Below, piece by piece: positions 25,229-34,036 of a DNA stretch of 64,000 bases; positions within the stretch are counted from its first letter, which is position 1; every line of letters begins with the position of its first letter. Position numbers and translations under genes: made by a program. This DNA is from Bremerella sp. JC817 (GTDB lineage: Bacteria > Planctomycetota > Planctomycetia > Pirellulales > Pirellulaceae), in the NCBI RefSeq assembly GCF_040718835.1, contig NZ_JBFEFG010000281.1, forward strand, positions 868,001-932,000, written 5' to 3'. Below the pieces are notes generated by a model, which had not been told where the DNA came from, made no database searches, and was given only the letters and a program-made list of their open reading frames with translations.

Positions 25229-26827
25229 CTAATAGTAGTCGGGTTCGTTCCAGGGACGAACGGTTCCGACACCAATGCGATACCGCATTAAGACCGACTG
25301 CGTATCCTGCAGCGTGTTCCGCTTCACGGTCCGACGCAGATACTGGCAGTACAAATCCCATGTCACATTCTTGGCCATCGACTCGAAGTCGGCAAAGAGA
25401 TTTTTGGCATCTTCGTCCAGCGTGAAGATCCCTGGCGCGTTCTCTCGGGCAGCATTCTGAAAGCGGGCTGATTCGCAAGGATGCGAGTCAAACAAACCGC
25501 TCCGCCCGGAGGTGGTTTCTTTTTGAATCTGTTCGATGATCGCATCCGACATGCTGGCGATGTGGTGACGAACCAGCAGTGCGACATCGTCGATCAGGAT
25601 GTCACGTTCGGCCAACTGCGAGATCTGCGACTGGGCGTGCAGCCAGGCATATCCGGCCAATTGAATTCGCCAACTAGTCCTGGCAAACTCGTCGCTGCCA
25701 GCCACGCGAGCTTCGTAACGATCGGCATCGTATTCCATCTCTCGCAGCAGAAAACCGCCCACCAACCGGCCAATGTTCATCAATAACCGCAGCAGCTGCC
25801 GCGAAAGCCAAACGCAAGATCGGGCCGGCCAGGTAATCACCGCCAACGGTAGAAATTCAGGGCCGCACAGCATGTCGAGAGACTTATCCCACTGATCGCG
25901 TTCAAACACGACACGTGCGAACCAGTCGTTGATGGCGCGGATGATGAAGGTCAGCCGCATGCCGGTTCCCTGGCTGAAGTGCCCGAACTCGTGCGCCAGC
26001 ACGCCCGCGAACTGCCGCATCGTCAATGCGCCGACCAGTGGCACCCCGATCGTCAGCACCAGGTCATTGCCGCGCAGCAAACTCGAGAGCCCGGAACGGA
26101 AGCTCGCGGAAGCGTTGACGTCGTACGTCACATCGATACGTGTCGGGAATGGCGAACCGACCACGTCGCATACGCGAGAGACGAAGGCGAACAACATCGG
26201 ATCACTTTGCGGCGTGATGCTTCTCGTGCGAGCGACATTCGCCGGTGCGGCAAAGATCGGCTTCAGCAGGAAGAAGACCACCACGCAGCTAATCACCCCA
26301 ATCGCCGAACCGACGAAGTAAGGGAGCGGCCCAACCATGCTGGGAAACAGCTGGTACTGGGCATGCGCGTAATACCAATAGGTCGCATAGCAGATACTGC
26401 CGACGAACAGGAAATAGATCATCGGCAGCGTGATCATCACCAGCGCGACGATCGCGACGGCAATCTTGTAAGCCCACGTCGGCTCGGTCTTTTCAATCGG
26501 TCGGCCGAACGCCTTCAGAATCCGCAGACCATCGGCGGGGAATTCCGGCGCATACAGCGGCGAAGTTCGCTCGAAATGTTCAGCTCGCTGAGAAGGAAGC
26601 CGTAGCGAACGTTGAACCGGAGACTTCCAGTTTTCGGACGAGGAAGTCGAGTCCTTCAGGGATTCGCGGTGCTGCGTCGCCCCGACCGGGTCGGGATTGG
26701 GCTGGGCCGGAGGCGTTGGGACAACAAGTTCTTCCAGGCAGCGCGGACACTTTTGTCGAGTACCCGCGGCAGAGGCTGAGATTGTCAGCTTCTGATGGCA
26801 ATGCCGGCAGCGAAATCCAATTTTCAT
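25229..26827 (-). CDS. Membrane M48-family metalloprotease with N-terminal zinc ribbon
   Basis: 532 aa. Residues 1-40 form a zinc ribbon (CRHC...CPRC). Two membrane helices lie at about 120-150 and 165-195. VLAHEFGHFSQG holds the HExxH zincin motif of M48 peptidases; the glutamate of GGFLLREMEYDADRYEAR is the third zinc ligand, and further hydrophobic stretches follow. HtpX-type enzymes of this family degrade damaged membrane proteins, but this two-part architecture is not HtpX itself. It lies 92 bases upstream of rimB and could share its transcript. A perfect TCAGGG-ATTG-CCCTGA dyad sits in its leader (26855-26870). Confidence 0.85.
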   Translation of the reverse strand: MKIGFRCRHCHQKLTISASAAGTRQKCPRCLEELVVPTPPAQPNPDPVGATQHRESLKDSTSSSENWKSPVQRSLRLPSQRAEHFERTSPLYAPEFPADGLRILKAFGRPIEKTEPTWAYKIAVAIVALVMITLPMIYFLFVGSICYATYWYYAHAQYQLFPSMVGPLPYFVGSAIGVISCVVVFFLLKPIFAAPANVARTRSITPQSDPMLFAFVSRVCDVVGSPFPTRIDVTYDVNASASFRSGLSSLLRGNDLVLTIGVPLVGALTMRQFAGVLAHEFGHFSQGTGMRLTFIIRAINDWFARVVFERDQWDKSLDMLCGPEFLPLAVITWPARSCVWLSRQLLRLLMNIGRLVGGFLLREMEYDADRYEARVAGSDEFARTSWRIQLAGYAWLHAQSQISQLAERDILIDDVALLVRHHIASMSDAIIEQIQKETTSGRSGLFDSHPCESARFQNAARENAPGIFTLDEDAKNLFADFESMAKNVTWDLYCQYLRRTVKRNTLQDTQSVLMRYRIGVGTVRPWNEPDYY

Positions 26828-26854
26828 CCGCTTGCGAACCTTCGCTGTGACAGG

Positions 26855-26870
26855 TCAGGGATTGCCCTGA
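26855..26870. promoter_or_regulatory. Short perfect dyad upstream of the M48 gene
   Basis: TCAGGG-ATTG-CCCTGA, 28 bases upstream of the start. CTGAC/GTCAG repeats (about 26903-26929) and an ATCCACC/GGTGGAT hairpin (26932-26952) lie in the same 135-base gap. Possible operator or leader structure. Confidence 0.3.
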
Positions 26871-26962
26871 TACCCCCTAGATAAGACGCTACTAGTTCGA
26901 TCTGACCTTCTGTCAGGCGACTTCCTGACCTATCCACCCTGATTCGGTGGATGCCTTGCCTT

Positions 26963-27715
26963 TTATTTCGTTGGGGAATAATCGACCGGACGCAGGACCT
27001 GGCTTTCGACCTTGATCACGATTTTGCCATCCTTCGTCGACTTTTCCCATAATTGTTGCCACTCTTCGTCGGCTCGGAAACCGTCCCACGATTTCTTCAT
27101 CGCGTCGGCATCTTTATGGGCGACCACATAAATCAACGTATTCGGCATATCGACCGGGACAAAATAAGCGATGTTGGTCATTCCCTGTTTCTCGAACAGT
27201 TTCAACTCGCCATCGCGGAAACGCTGGAGGAGGGCTGGCAGGCGACCTTCGGCGGTGGTGTACTTCCGCAGTTCGAACAGGCGCGGTTCTTCAGCCGACT
27301 CGAAATTCTGCGGCGAGAAGTCGGTCGCAGTCATATAGACCGCATCAGGACGTGCCGACAAGATCTTGCCATCCTTTTCCGATTCGGCGGCGACCTTCTG
27401 CCACTCGGCATCTTCGCGAAAGCCTTTCCAACTGGCCTGCGCGGCCTCTTTATCTTCGTGCGAGATGATGTAAACGAGCGTGTTGTCCGCCCCTTCGCCA
27501 TCGACTGGAACCCAGTAAATCAGGTTCTTCATGCCATGCTTGGCAAACAGACCGACGGTGTGATCGCGGAAACGGGTATGCAGGTTCTCGAGCTTGCCTT
27601 CGTTAGTAACGTAGGTCCGCAGCTCGAAAAGTTGGTCTTCAGCAGAGACAGCAGTTACCGACATGGCAAACAGAAACAGGCAACTAAGCCCCAGCAAAGG
27701 CAGGCGAAAGCGCAT
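26963..27715 (-). CDS. Exported protein with two NIPSNAP domains
   Basis: 250 aa. MRFRLPLLGLSCLFLFAMSVTAVSA is a signal peptide. Two copies of the NIPSNAP ferredoxin-like barrel follow, at about 28-125 and 140-245: FELRTYVTNEGKLENLHTRF...NLIYWVPVDGE and FELRKYTTAEGRLPALLQRF...NIAYFVPVDMP. Each has the VYIISHEDKEAA/VYVVAHKDADAM and W-x-G-F segments. Biochemical role unknown; exported NIPSNAP proteins are frequent in planctomycetes. The internal duplication is direct and covers nearly the whole mature protein. Confidence 0.88.
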   Translation of the reverse strand: MRFRLPLLGLSCLFLFAMSVTAVSAEDQLFELRTYVTNEGKLENLHTRFRDHTVGLFAKHGMKNLIYWVPVDGEGADNTLVYIISHEDKEAAQASWKGFREDAEWQKVAAESEKDGKILSARPDAVYMTATDFSPQNFESAEEPRLFELRKYTTAEGRLPALLQRFRDGELKLFEKQGMTNIAYFVPVDMPNTLIYVVAHKDADAMKKSWDGFRADEEWQQLWEKSTKDGKIVIKVESQVLRPVDYSPTK

Positions 27716-27911
27716 CGTGCTATAGGTCCCGAGAAAAGGAGGAAGAAAGAGGTGGGTCCGAAGTCTTCATTCTAGTGAACTTGGAAAATAGTTTCGCGGG
27801 TATTTTTGCGAGATGGGGGAACTTTTTCCCCCAATCCCCACCCTAAGGCGAACGCCTCCTTTCAGGGGTACGTATCCAATCTGGGACGGTTCACCTATGC
27901 TTAACCATTGC

Positions 27912-28306
27912 CCAAGTGGATCAGATAGTCGCCGGCTGAGGGTGTTACACCACCAGCGGGAGGAAAGTCCGGGCTCCACAGGACAGGGTGGTCGATAACG
28001 TCGACCGGTCGTGAGATTAGGGAAAGTGCCGCAGAAAACATACCGCCTAAGTCCCCTCGGGGGCCGGTAAGGGTGAAAAGGTGCGGTAAGAGCGCACCAG
28101 CAGCCAGGGTGACCTGGTTGGCTTGGTAAACCCCACCCGGAGCAAGGCAAACAGGCGGAACGGGGTCTGGCAACAGACTACCACGGGCTCGTCCGGCCCG
28201 TCACTTCCGCCGGGTACGCTGCTTGAGACGCCGAGCAATCGTCGTCCTAGAGGAATGGCTATCCCCGCTTTTTGCGGGACAGAACCCGGCTTACCGATCC
28301 ACTCGG
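27912..28306 (+). ncRNA. rnpB: RNase P RNA (bacterial type A)
   Basis: About 395 bases. The conserved GAGGAAAGTCCGGGCTCC-type core (27958-27977) and the distal AGAGGAATGGCTATC segment with ACAGAACCCGGCTTA (P4/J regions) identify it. P1 is formed by AGTGGATC (27915-27922) and GATCCACT (28296-28303), which sets the ends. It removes 5' leaders from tRNA precursors. A GGGGGAA-CTTT-TTCCCCC hairpin lies upstream at 27815-27832. All open frames across this segment are spurious. Confidence 0.95.
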
Positions 28307-28354
28307 GCTTCTTTTATGCGCCGATCGAAGCGTCGGTGTTCCCTCGAATCCGCC

Positions 28355-29305
28355 TCAAGCGGTCGGACAGAACTTCCCTTGCCAGGTATCGCGGCAAACC
28401 AGCTCGTCGTCGATCGCCCTCAGCACAGCCGACTTGTCGAGACACCAGCTTGGCCCCACGAAATAGTCAGGCGGGGCGTCGCCAATCGTTCGTTCGACCA
28501 GCACATTCGCCGGAATGCGCTCGAGGAAATCGACCAGCGTGTTGATGTAATCTTGCCGCTCCATCAACATCACTTCGCCTGAAGCAACCTGATCGGCCAT
28601 CTTCGTGTTCTTGACGCAGTACAAGTTGTGGATCTTCACCGCATCGATGTTCAGCCGTGCAACTTCGGCGGCGGTCGCCATCATGTCTTCGTGCGTTTCT
28701 CCCGGTAAACCGAGGATAACGTGCAGACAGATCTCGAATCCCCGGCCTCGGCTCCGCTCGATGGCGTCGACGGTTGCATCGTGATGATGACCACGATTCA
28801 TCCAGTCGAGCGAACGATCGTGAATCGTTTGCATGCCGTACTCGACCGTCAAATAGGTCCGCCCGGCAAACTCTTCCAGCAGGTCCATCACGTCAGGACC
28901 GACACAGTCTGGTCGGGTACCGATGCTCAGCCCGACCACCTTGTCGTGGTCGATGGCCTGATCGTAGAGAGGACGCAGACGATCGACGGCCGCATAGGTA
29001 TTGGTCGCTGGCTGGAAGTAAGCAATGAAGCGTTCGACCTTATAGCGACGCTTCAATCGCATCATGCCGTTTTCCAACTGGTCCGTCACATCACGAATTG
29101 GCTCGCGACGACTCGGACTGAAGCTACGGTTGTCACAGAACGTACAGCCCCCCTTCGCGACCGTGCCATCCACGTTCGGGCAGGTGAACTTGGCATCGAG
29201 GCTTACCTTCTGGATTCGTTCGCCAAAACGCTGCCTCAGATACCAGCTATAGGCATAATATCGGAGCCCGGCTTCGCGCCATCCGTTGTCGACCGTCGCG
29301 GACAA
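28355..29305 (-). CDS. YhcC-type radical SAM protein (TIGR01212 family)
   Basis: 316 aa from a TTG at 29305 with AGAGG five bases upstream; this gives a length close to the 309 aa of E. coli YhcC. The frame is open to 29392, but that part has no family-like sequence. The iron-sulfur motif is FTCPNVDGTVAKGGCTFCDN (C...CxxC). GTRPDCV, LTVEYGMQT and HVILGLPGETHEDM are conserved family segments of the SAM barrel. It is related to Elp3-like radical SAM proteins; the precise reaction of YhcC is not settled. Confidence 0.88.
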   Translation of the reverse strand: MSATVDNGWREAGLRYYAYSWYLRQRFGERIQKVSLDAKFTCPNVDGTVAKGGCTFCDNRSFSPSRREPIRDVTDQLENGMMRLKRRYKVERFIAYFQPATNTYAAVDRLRPLYDQAIDHDKVVGLSIGTRPDCVGPDVMDLLEEFAGRTYLTVEYGMQTIHDRSLDWMNRGHHHDATVDAIERSRGRGFEICLHVILGLPGETHEDMMATAAEVARLNIDAVKIHNLYCVKNTKMADQVASGEVMLMERQDYINTLVDFLERIPANVLVERTIGDAPPDYFVGPSWCLDKSAVLRAIDDELVCRDTWQGKFCPTA

Positions 29306-29420
29306 ATCAACCTCTACTGATGCGTGTTGACTGATGTTAAGGAATTGGTACAGTGGATCATGCCCTATTCTTATCGATATTAGGCTTATCATCTAGGCAC
29401 TACGGAACGAGGCACTTGTA

Positions 29421-29834
29421 ATGTCCCAGAAATTTGGGGAGCTGGTCCCCGTCGGCGGGGGAGATCCCATTCCTCTGCTTAAGAAGACACTTTTAGTGGG
29501 TCGTCGCGAAACCAATGATGTGGTTCTTCGCTTCGCCAACGTATCGAGCAACCACTGTCAGCTCTACGTGAAGCAGGGCTACTGGTTTGTCGAAGACCAG
29601 AACAGCCGCAACGGCACGAAAGTGAACGGCAAGCGCGTGACCGATACCGACAAGCGGATCGATCCCGGCAAGATCATTGCCATTGCCAAGCACGAATACG
29701 AACTGCATTATGACCCGATCGAATTGGGTGCGACCGGACCACCACCGTCTGAAACCGACATGACCGAAGAAATCCTCGGCAAGTCGCTGTTGGAACGGGC
29801 CGGCATCGGCAACGCGCGTCGTCGCTCCGAATAA
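29421..29834 (+). CDS. FHA-domain protein
   Basis: 137 aa, essentially a single FHA domain (about 20-95): LLVGRRETNDVVLRFANVSSNHCQL and NSRNGTKVNGKRV carry the phosphothreonine-binding Arg, Ser-x-x-His and Asn residues. The C-terminal 35 residues are acidic and variable. It should bind phosphothreonine peptides from Ser/Thr kinase signalling, common in planctomycetes; no kinase gene is adjacent. A strong terminator follows, so it is likely monocistronic. Confidence 0.9.
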   Translation: MSQKFGELVPVGGGDPIPLLKKTLLVGRRETNDVVLRFANVSSNHCQLYVKQGYWFVEDQNSRNGTKVNGKRVTDTDKRIDPGKIIAIAKHEYELHYDPIELGATGPPPSETDMTEEILGKSLLERAGIGNARRRSE

Positions 29835-29864
29835 CGCAGTCGTCGATTCGATCAAATAAACTCG

Positions 29865-29895
29865 AAAGGCCACGGTCACATGCCGTGGCCTTTTT
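29865..29895 (+). terminator. Terminator after the FHA gene
   Basis: AAAGGCCACGG / CCGTGGCCTTT stem with a 7-base loop and TTTTCG run. Confidence 0.85.
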
Positions 29896-29989
29896 CGTGC
29901 CCCTGCGTTGTGGGGCGGAGGGTGTCTGGTTAAATTGCACTGCTTCAATCGAACCCACCAAACATGCCCTTGGAAGACGACAGCCAGCC

Positions 29990-30313
29990 ATGGAAAACCT
30001 GACGCAAATTGCCCACAACGTTTACTTCACGCTGAAAGACAAGTCGCCAGAAGCCCAGCAGAAGTTGGTCGAAGCTTGTCACAAGTATCTTTCGGGTCAC
30101 CCAGGCTGTGTCTTCTTTGCCGCCGGTGTGCTGACCGAAGAACTCGATCGCCCAGTCAACGATCGTGCGTTCCAGGTGGCGTTGCACGTCGTTTTCGATT
30201 CGCTCGAATCGCAAAACGCATATCAGGTTGCTGAACGCCACGTGCAGTTCATCGAAGAGAACAAAGAATCCTGGGAATCGGTTCGCGTCTTCGATTCGAC
30301 CGTCGCCAGCTAA
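29990..30313 (+). CDS. Dabb-type stress-responsive alpha/beta-barrel protein
   Basis: 107 aa from ATG 29990. NVYFTLKDKSPEAQQKLVEACHKYL, the DRAFQVALHVVFDSLESQNAYQ block and HVQFIEENKESW match the Dabb dimeric alpha-beta barrel (PF07876). Some members are decarboxylases or stress proteins; function here unknown. The reading frame is open to 29885, but that would begin inside the preceding terminator. The next gene starts 17 bases after its stop, suggesting cotranscription. Confidence 0.82.
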   Translation: MENLTQIAHNVYFTLKDKSPEAQQKLVEACHKYLSGHPGCVFFAAGVLTEELDRPVNDRAFQVALHVVFDSLESQNAYQVAERHVQFIEENKESWESVRVFDSTVAS

Positions 30314-30330
30314 CTCGGGCGATCGCCAAC

Positions 30331-31167
30331 GTGGTCGACCTGGAACAATTACGATCCCGCAAAGGTGCCGTTCGACGGAGCGAAATCCCGTCGAACGTCG
30401 TCACGGCGCTCAACCGTGGCGAACTCGAAACGGTCAACCTGGTCGAGTTTCTAATCGTCGATCACATCAAACTCTTTCGCGCGGTCCGTTCTTCGCTGAA
30501 TCTCGACGACCGCGCCGCCAAGCAAGTTGCCGCCACGCTCAAACGACTGGCGGACGAAGGGGTCATGCAGCGGCTCGTGCAAACTGGTATTGCCTTCCAT
30601 GAAGCCTTGCCGGATGTCGATCAGAGGGAAGTGGTCTATCAACAGTTAGCTGGCCACACCAGCGACACGCTGCGGAACTGGGCCGCTTACATGGATGCGG
30701 CTGATGCGGGGATGACCTTCAGCCAGCGGCTGAAGCGAGTCCGCCCGTTCGCTCTCGACCCGAACATGGGCGTTCGCGAGATCGCCTGGATGTGCGTCCG
30801 CTTGCCAGCCGCGAAAGAGATCGTCACGCAGATCGAAAAGCTGGTTCCCTGGGCGAAGCAAAAACATCATTACGCCCGACGCTTTGCAATTGAGCTCTCG
30901 CGACCATGCGGCGTATGGACGAAGCACATTACCGAGCTGAAGCAGCGTCCGGAAGTCGCGGAAACATTGCTCGAGACCTGTTGCACCGACGAATCGAAAT
31001 ACGTGCAAGACTCGGTCGCGAACTGGCTGAACGATGCCAGTAAGACGCGTCCCGACTTCGTTCAATCGATTTGCGATCGCTGGCTGGCCGAATATGATTC
31101 TCCCCATACGCAGCGAATCGCTCATCGTGCTTTGCGTACGCTTCGCAAGAAAAGCGGCGGCAAGTGA
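30331..31167 (+). CDS. DNA alkylation repair-like HEAT-repeat protein (AlkC/AlkD superfamily)
   Basis: 278 aa from a GTG. All-helical. The segments VREIAWMCVR, HHYARRFAIELSRPCGVW and VQDSVANWLNDASKTRPDFV resemble the AlkC/AlkD HEAT-like repeats, particularly the N-x-L-N-D-x-S-K motif of AlkC. Those enzymes remove 3- and 7-methyl purines from DNA. The usual AlkC RPRLPW segment is RPCGVW here, so DNA glycosylase activity is uncertain. It follows the Dabb gene by 17 bases. Terminator shared with the convergent LRR gene. Confidence 0.65.
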   Translation: MVDLEQLRSRKGAVRRSEIPSNVVTALNRGELETVNLVEFLIVDHIKLFRAVRSSLNLDDRAAKQVAATLKRLADEGVMQRLVQTGIAFHEALPDVDQREVVYQQLAGHTSDTLRNWAAYMDAADAGMTFSQRLKRVRPFALDPNMGVREIAWMCVRLPAAKEIVTQIEKLVPWAKQKHHYARRFAIELSRPCGVWTKHITELKQRPEVAETLLETCCTDESKYVQDSVANWLNDASKTRPDFVQSICDRWLAEYDSPHTQRIAHRALRTLRKKSGGK

Positions 31168-31195
31168 CGCCTGGCCCGGCATCCATCCGCGCATG

Positions 31196-31232
31196 AAAAA
31201 GGCCCCGGCAATCGATGCCGAGGCCTCTTTTT
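31196..31232. terminator. Bidirectional terminator
   Basis: AAAAAGGCC...GGCCTCTTTTT with inner CGGCA/TGCCG pairing. It sits between the convergent AlkC/D-like and LRR genes and has T runs on both strands. Confidence 0.85.
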
Positions 31233-31252
31233 GTTGGCAGGATCCGTTTCGC

Positions 31253-32560
31253 TTAGAACGTAACGTCCAGCTTTGGATTGGCTTCCTTCAGCTTTTCGAC
31301 GCCGTCTTCGTAGATCTGCGTGAAGTTCAGCGTCAGCTTCTTCAGGTTGGTCAGCGTCAACAGAACCGGAATCGATTCGTCGCTGATGCTGCTGTTTTCT
31401 TTCAGCGAGAGGATTTGCAGGCTGGTCATCCCTTCAAGGTACTTCACCCCTTCATCCGAGAGGGCACAGTTCTGCAGGTCGAGTTCCTTCAAGTTTTTCA
31501 GGTTCTTGATTGGCTCGAGCCCGGCGTCGGTGATGAACGTGTTCCAGAGGTTCAGCGATTCGAGGCTCTCGAAGGTCGAAACCGTGGCGACCCCTTCATC
31601 GACGAACGAGGTTTCGCTGACGTCCAGATCCTTCAGCTTCTTCATGTTCTTCAAGGCATCCATCTTCAAGCCACGGATCTTGGCCGACTGACGCAGCTTC
31701 AGGTCGACCATTTCGGTCATGCCGCTCAGGTACTGCAGGCCATCGTCGCTCACCTTGGTACGGAACAAGTGTAGCTTCTTCAGCTTGGTGCAATCTTTGA
31801 TATGGGCCAGACCTTCGTCGGTGCATGGCACTTCGTTCAGTTCCAGCGTTTCCAGATTCTTCATCCCGGTCAGGTACGACATACCCTTGTCGGTAATCTT
31901 CTTGTCACGCAGATTCAGAAAACGCATCTTGGTCAGGTCGGCGATGTACGACAAACCTTCGTCGCTAATCAGCGTGCCTTCGGTTCGCAGCACTTCCATG
32001 TTCTTCATTTTGCCAACCGACTTCATCCCTTCGTCGTCGATATTGCAGTAGCGAATATCGAGATAACGGGTCTTCGGGAAGGTGGCGATGGTGGCCATCG
32101 ACTTGTTCGAGATGTTCGTACGACGCAGACCGAATGCACCGAGGTTCTTGGACGCCTTCAGGTTCTCGATACCGGTGTCGGTGATGACGGTGTTCTCGAA
32201 CGAAACGTCACGCAGTTCGGTCAGTCCCTTCAGGTACTCGGTTACCTGGTCGGTCACTTCCGCCCCATAGAACTTGACCACCTGAAGCTGCTTCAGCTTC
32301 GAGACAGGTTCGAAGACCTTGTCGTCTTCAATCAGAACCTTCGAGAGGTCGGCACGAATGACGTTGCCATTGGCATCTTTGGTCAGTTCTCCACCCAGCT
32401 TTTCCAGGGCCGCGACCGCTTCCGCATCGTCCGCTTCTGGTTTCGCAGCCGAGGCATTGCCACCTTTACCCTCGGGGGAGTCGGTAGGGGTACTGGAGGG
32501 GCAGCCGACAAACAAGGGAAGTGCGAGCAGAACAAGTCCGAGAGTCCAGAGACGGGTCAT
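31253..32560 (-). CDS. Leucine-rich-repeat lipoprotein
   Basis: 435 aa. MTRLWTLGLVLLALPLFVGC is a lipoprotein signal with lipobox LFVGC. A short Ser/Thr/Pro/Gly linker leads to about 13-14 LRRs of roughly 23-25 residues (pattern ITDKGMSYLTGMKNLETLEL, ISDEGLSYIADLTKMRFLNL), filling residues 60-435. The repeats are of the cysteine-containing/ribonuclease-inhibitor-like class frequent in planctomycetes. Likely a surface or periplasmic protein-binding scaffold; partner unknown. Confidence 0.87.
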   Translation of the reverse strand: MTRLWTLGLVLLALPLFVGCPSSTPTDSPEGKGGNASAAKPEADDAEAVAALEKLGGELTKDANGNVIRADLSKVLIEDDKVFEPVSKLKQLQVVKFYGAEVTDQVTEYLKGLTELRDVSFENTVITDTGIENLKASKNLGAFGLRRTNISNKSMATIATFPKTRYLDIRYCNIDDEGMKSVGKMKNMEVLRTEGTLISDEGLSYIADLTKMRFLNLRDKKITDKGMSYLTGMKNLETLELNEVPCTDEGLAHIKDCTKLKKLHLFRTKVSDDGLQYLSGMTEMVDLKLRQSAKIRGLKMDALKNMKKLKDLDVSETSFVDEGVATVSTFESLESLNLWNTFITDAGLEPIKNLKNLKELDLQNCALSDEGVKYLEGMTSLQILSLKENSSISDESIPVLLTLTNLKKLTLNFTQIYEDGVEKLKEANPKLDVTF

Positions 32561-32659
32561 GGAGAACGATTTCCTAAAGGGGACAATTTAGCGAGGCTAG
32601 GGGGAAATTTTCAAACAGTTTAGGCTACAGCACATCCCAAAACTTCGCAACCAACGATT

Positions 32660-32691
32660 AAAGGCCCGCAGCGTTTGACGCCCGGGCCTTT
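32660..32691 (-). terminator. Terminator of the cytochrome gene
   Basis: AAAGGCCCG / CGGGCCTTT stem, followed by AATCG on the minus strand; about 33 bases after the cytochrome stop. Confidence 0.65.
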
Positions 32692-32723
32692 GCGTTATTC
32701 TCGGAGTTATCCAAGGGGTCGGC

Positions 32724-33089
32724 TTATTTATGCACGTCGTGGCAAGCCTTGCAGTTGGCAGCCTTCTTCAGCTTATCTCCAGCCCCTTCTTTACCATCAA
32801 TGGTGGCTTTCGCGGCGTCGATCAGAGCGGTGGTCTTTTCCTTCCAGCTCTCTTCGCTGCCTTTGTGCGGTGGATTCTTGGCCAGCGATTCCAACATTTC
32901 CATCGCCAACTTCTTTTCTTCGTCGTCGGCTTCGCCCTTGGCAACCTTAGCGATCAGGCCCCCTTTGAAGCCCTTCTTCATGATCTCTTCGGTGCTAAAC
33001 TTGGAATCTTCCCCTTTATCAGCCATCGCAATGTTGCCAAGCAACACGACAGCCAGTAGCCCGGTCGCAACGAGCAAACCTTTCTTCAT
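32724..33089 (-). CDS. Small exported c-type cytochrome (class II-like)
   Basis: 121 aa from ATG 33089, which has GGAG at the better distance; a GTG one codon upstream is the alternative. MKKGLLVATGLLAVVLLGNIAMA is a signal peptide. The single haem site CKACH lies six residues from the C-terminus, as in four-helix cytochrome c' and c-556 proteins. The mature part is helical and Lys/Glu-rich. Probably a periplasmic electron carrier; partner unknown. Divergent from the next gene across a region with a clear dyad. Confidence 0.85.
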   Translation of the reverse strand: MKKGLLVATGLLAVVLLGNIAMADKGEDSKFSTEEIMKKGFKGGLIAKVAKGEADDEEKKLAMEMLESLAKNPPHKGSEESWKEKTTALIDAAKATIDGKEGAGDKLKKAANCKACHDVHK

Positions 33090-33222
33090 CACAATATCTC
33101 CAGCAGAGGCAGGTCAAACAGGAAGCCGCAAAATCGAATGACTTTGCACAACTCGCCTCATCGTACAGTTCTCCCTAACCAATTTCCTTAGGCAATGCTC
33201 CAAAATTGCCCAGATCCCCCTG

Positions 33223-33241
33223 ATTGAGACATCCTCTCAAT
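33223..33241. promoter_or_regulatory. Perfect dyad between divergent genes, possible operator
   Basis: ATTGAGA-CATCC-TCTCAAT, 7-base arms. It is 134 bases from the cytochrome start and 91 bases from the membrane-protein start. No T tract, so an operator is likelier than a terminator. Confidence 0.4.
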
Positions 33242-33331
33242 AATTTGTTGCCTGCCACTTTCAGGAACGTGACATAGGCTAGAAAAACGGGCTCCAACAC
33301 CACCAGATTTGATGCCGAAAACGATCGACCA

Positions 33332-33898
33332 ATGTTCAACTATTACGAATACTGGAGCGGGAAAGATCCGAGACGCCAGGTCGGCAGTATCGACGTCAAC
33401 ACGCAGTACATCGCTCAGCGGTCATGGGGCGTGATCCTGGTGAAAGCTTTCGCGGCGGTGATCGTCGCTGGCTTTCTCTTCTGGTTGCTATTTCACTTTC
33501 TCCCGCTCGTCGGCTGGCAACGCATTGCGGTCGCTGCCGGCGGTGTATTGATCTATACCGGGCTCGCCTTCTTCGTGGTCCCTCGTCCCAATACCGACAA
33601 CATGGGTTGGTGCGGGGGCATGATCAACAATCCGTTCACTTACACCGACGACTGCAACCAGTGGCTGTTCTGTTTCTATGCGGTCCTGGGGCCTGGTCGT
33701 TTGATCTCGGGAGCATTACTGGACGTGGCCTGTGAATTGGGTTTCGCTCAAAGCGACACGATGCCAGAACCAGACACGTCGTTCGTCGATTACTATCGGA
33801 CCGAGAATCAATATTCGAATGATTCTGTTTCCACCTTCGATGGTTACGAATCCTCGGAACATTCGAAGCCCCGATTCATATTGAACGACGACGAGTAG
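33332..33898 (+). CDS. Small membrane protein of unknown function
   Basis: 188 aa; family not recognised. Two membrane helices (about 34-57 and 64-84), then a Cys-containing hydrophobic region (MGWCGGMINNPFTYTDDCNQWLFCF) that may form a third re-entrant or membrane segment, and a C-terminal acidic Ser/Tyr-rich tail of about 55 residues. The N-terminus MFNYYEYWSGKDP is well conserved-looking but has no signal peptide. Not obviously linked to the downstream oxidase operon. Confidence 0.65.
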   Translation: MFNYYEYWSGKDPRRQVGSIDVNTQYIAQRSWGVILVKAFAAVIVAGFLFWLLFHFLPLVGWQRIAVAAGGVLIYTGLAFFVVPRPNTDNMGWCGGMINNPFTYTDDCNQWLFCFYAVLGPGRLISGALLDVACELGFAQSDTMPEPDTSFVDYYRTENQYSNDSVSTFDGYESSEHSKPRFILNDDE

Positions 33899-34036
33899 TC
33901 TCACGCCGCTAGCCCAAGCGACTTCGATTGCTTGACACTGTCATAGTGAGCCTCGATATTGGGGGCGAACCCATTTTGCAGCGGCTGCCTGCCCCGCAAT
34001 ATCGCCCCACTCTCGCTGATAGAAATCGGAGTTCGC

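Noticed and set aside
28123..28545. Several frames crossing the RNase P RNA region
   Set aside because: They lie over conserved rnpB core and P1 pairing; translation there is not expected.
31253..32560. CRISPR-like or DNA repeat array suggested by the periodic sequence
   Set aside because: The periodicity is that of protein leucine-rich repeats; the DNA repeats are too diverged and in frame.
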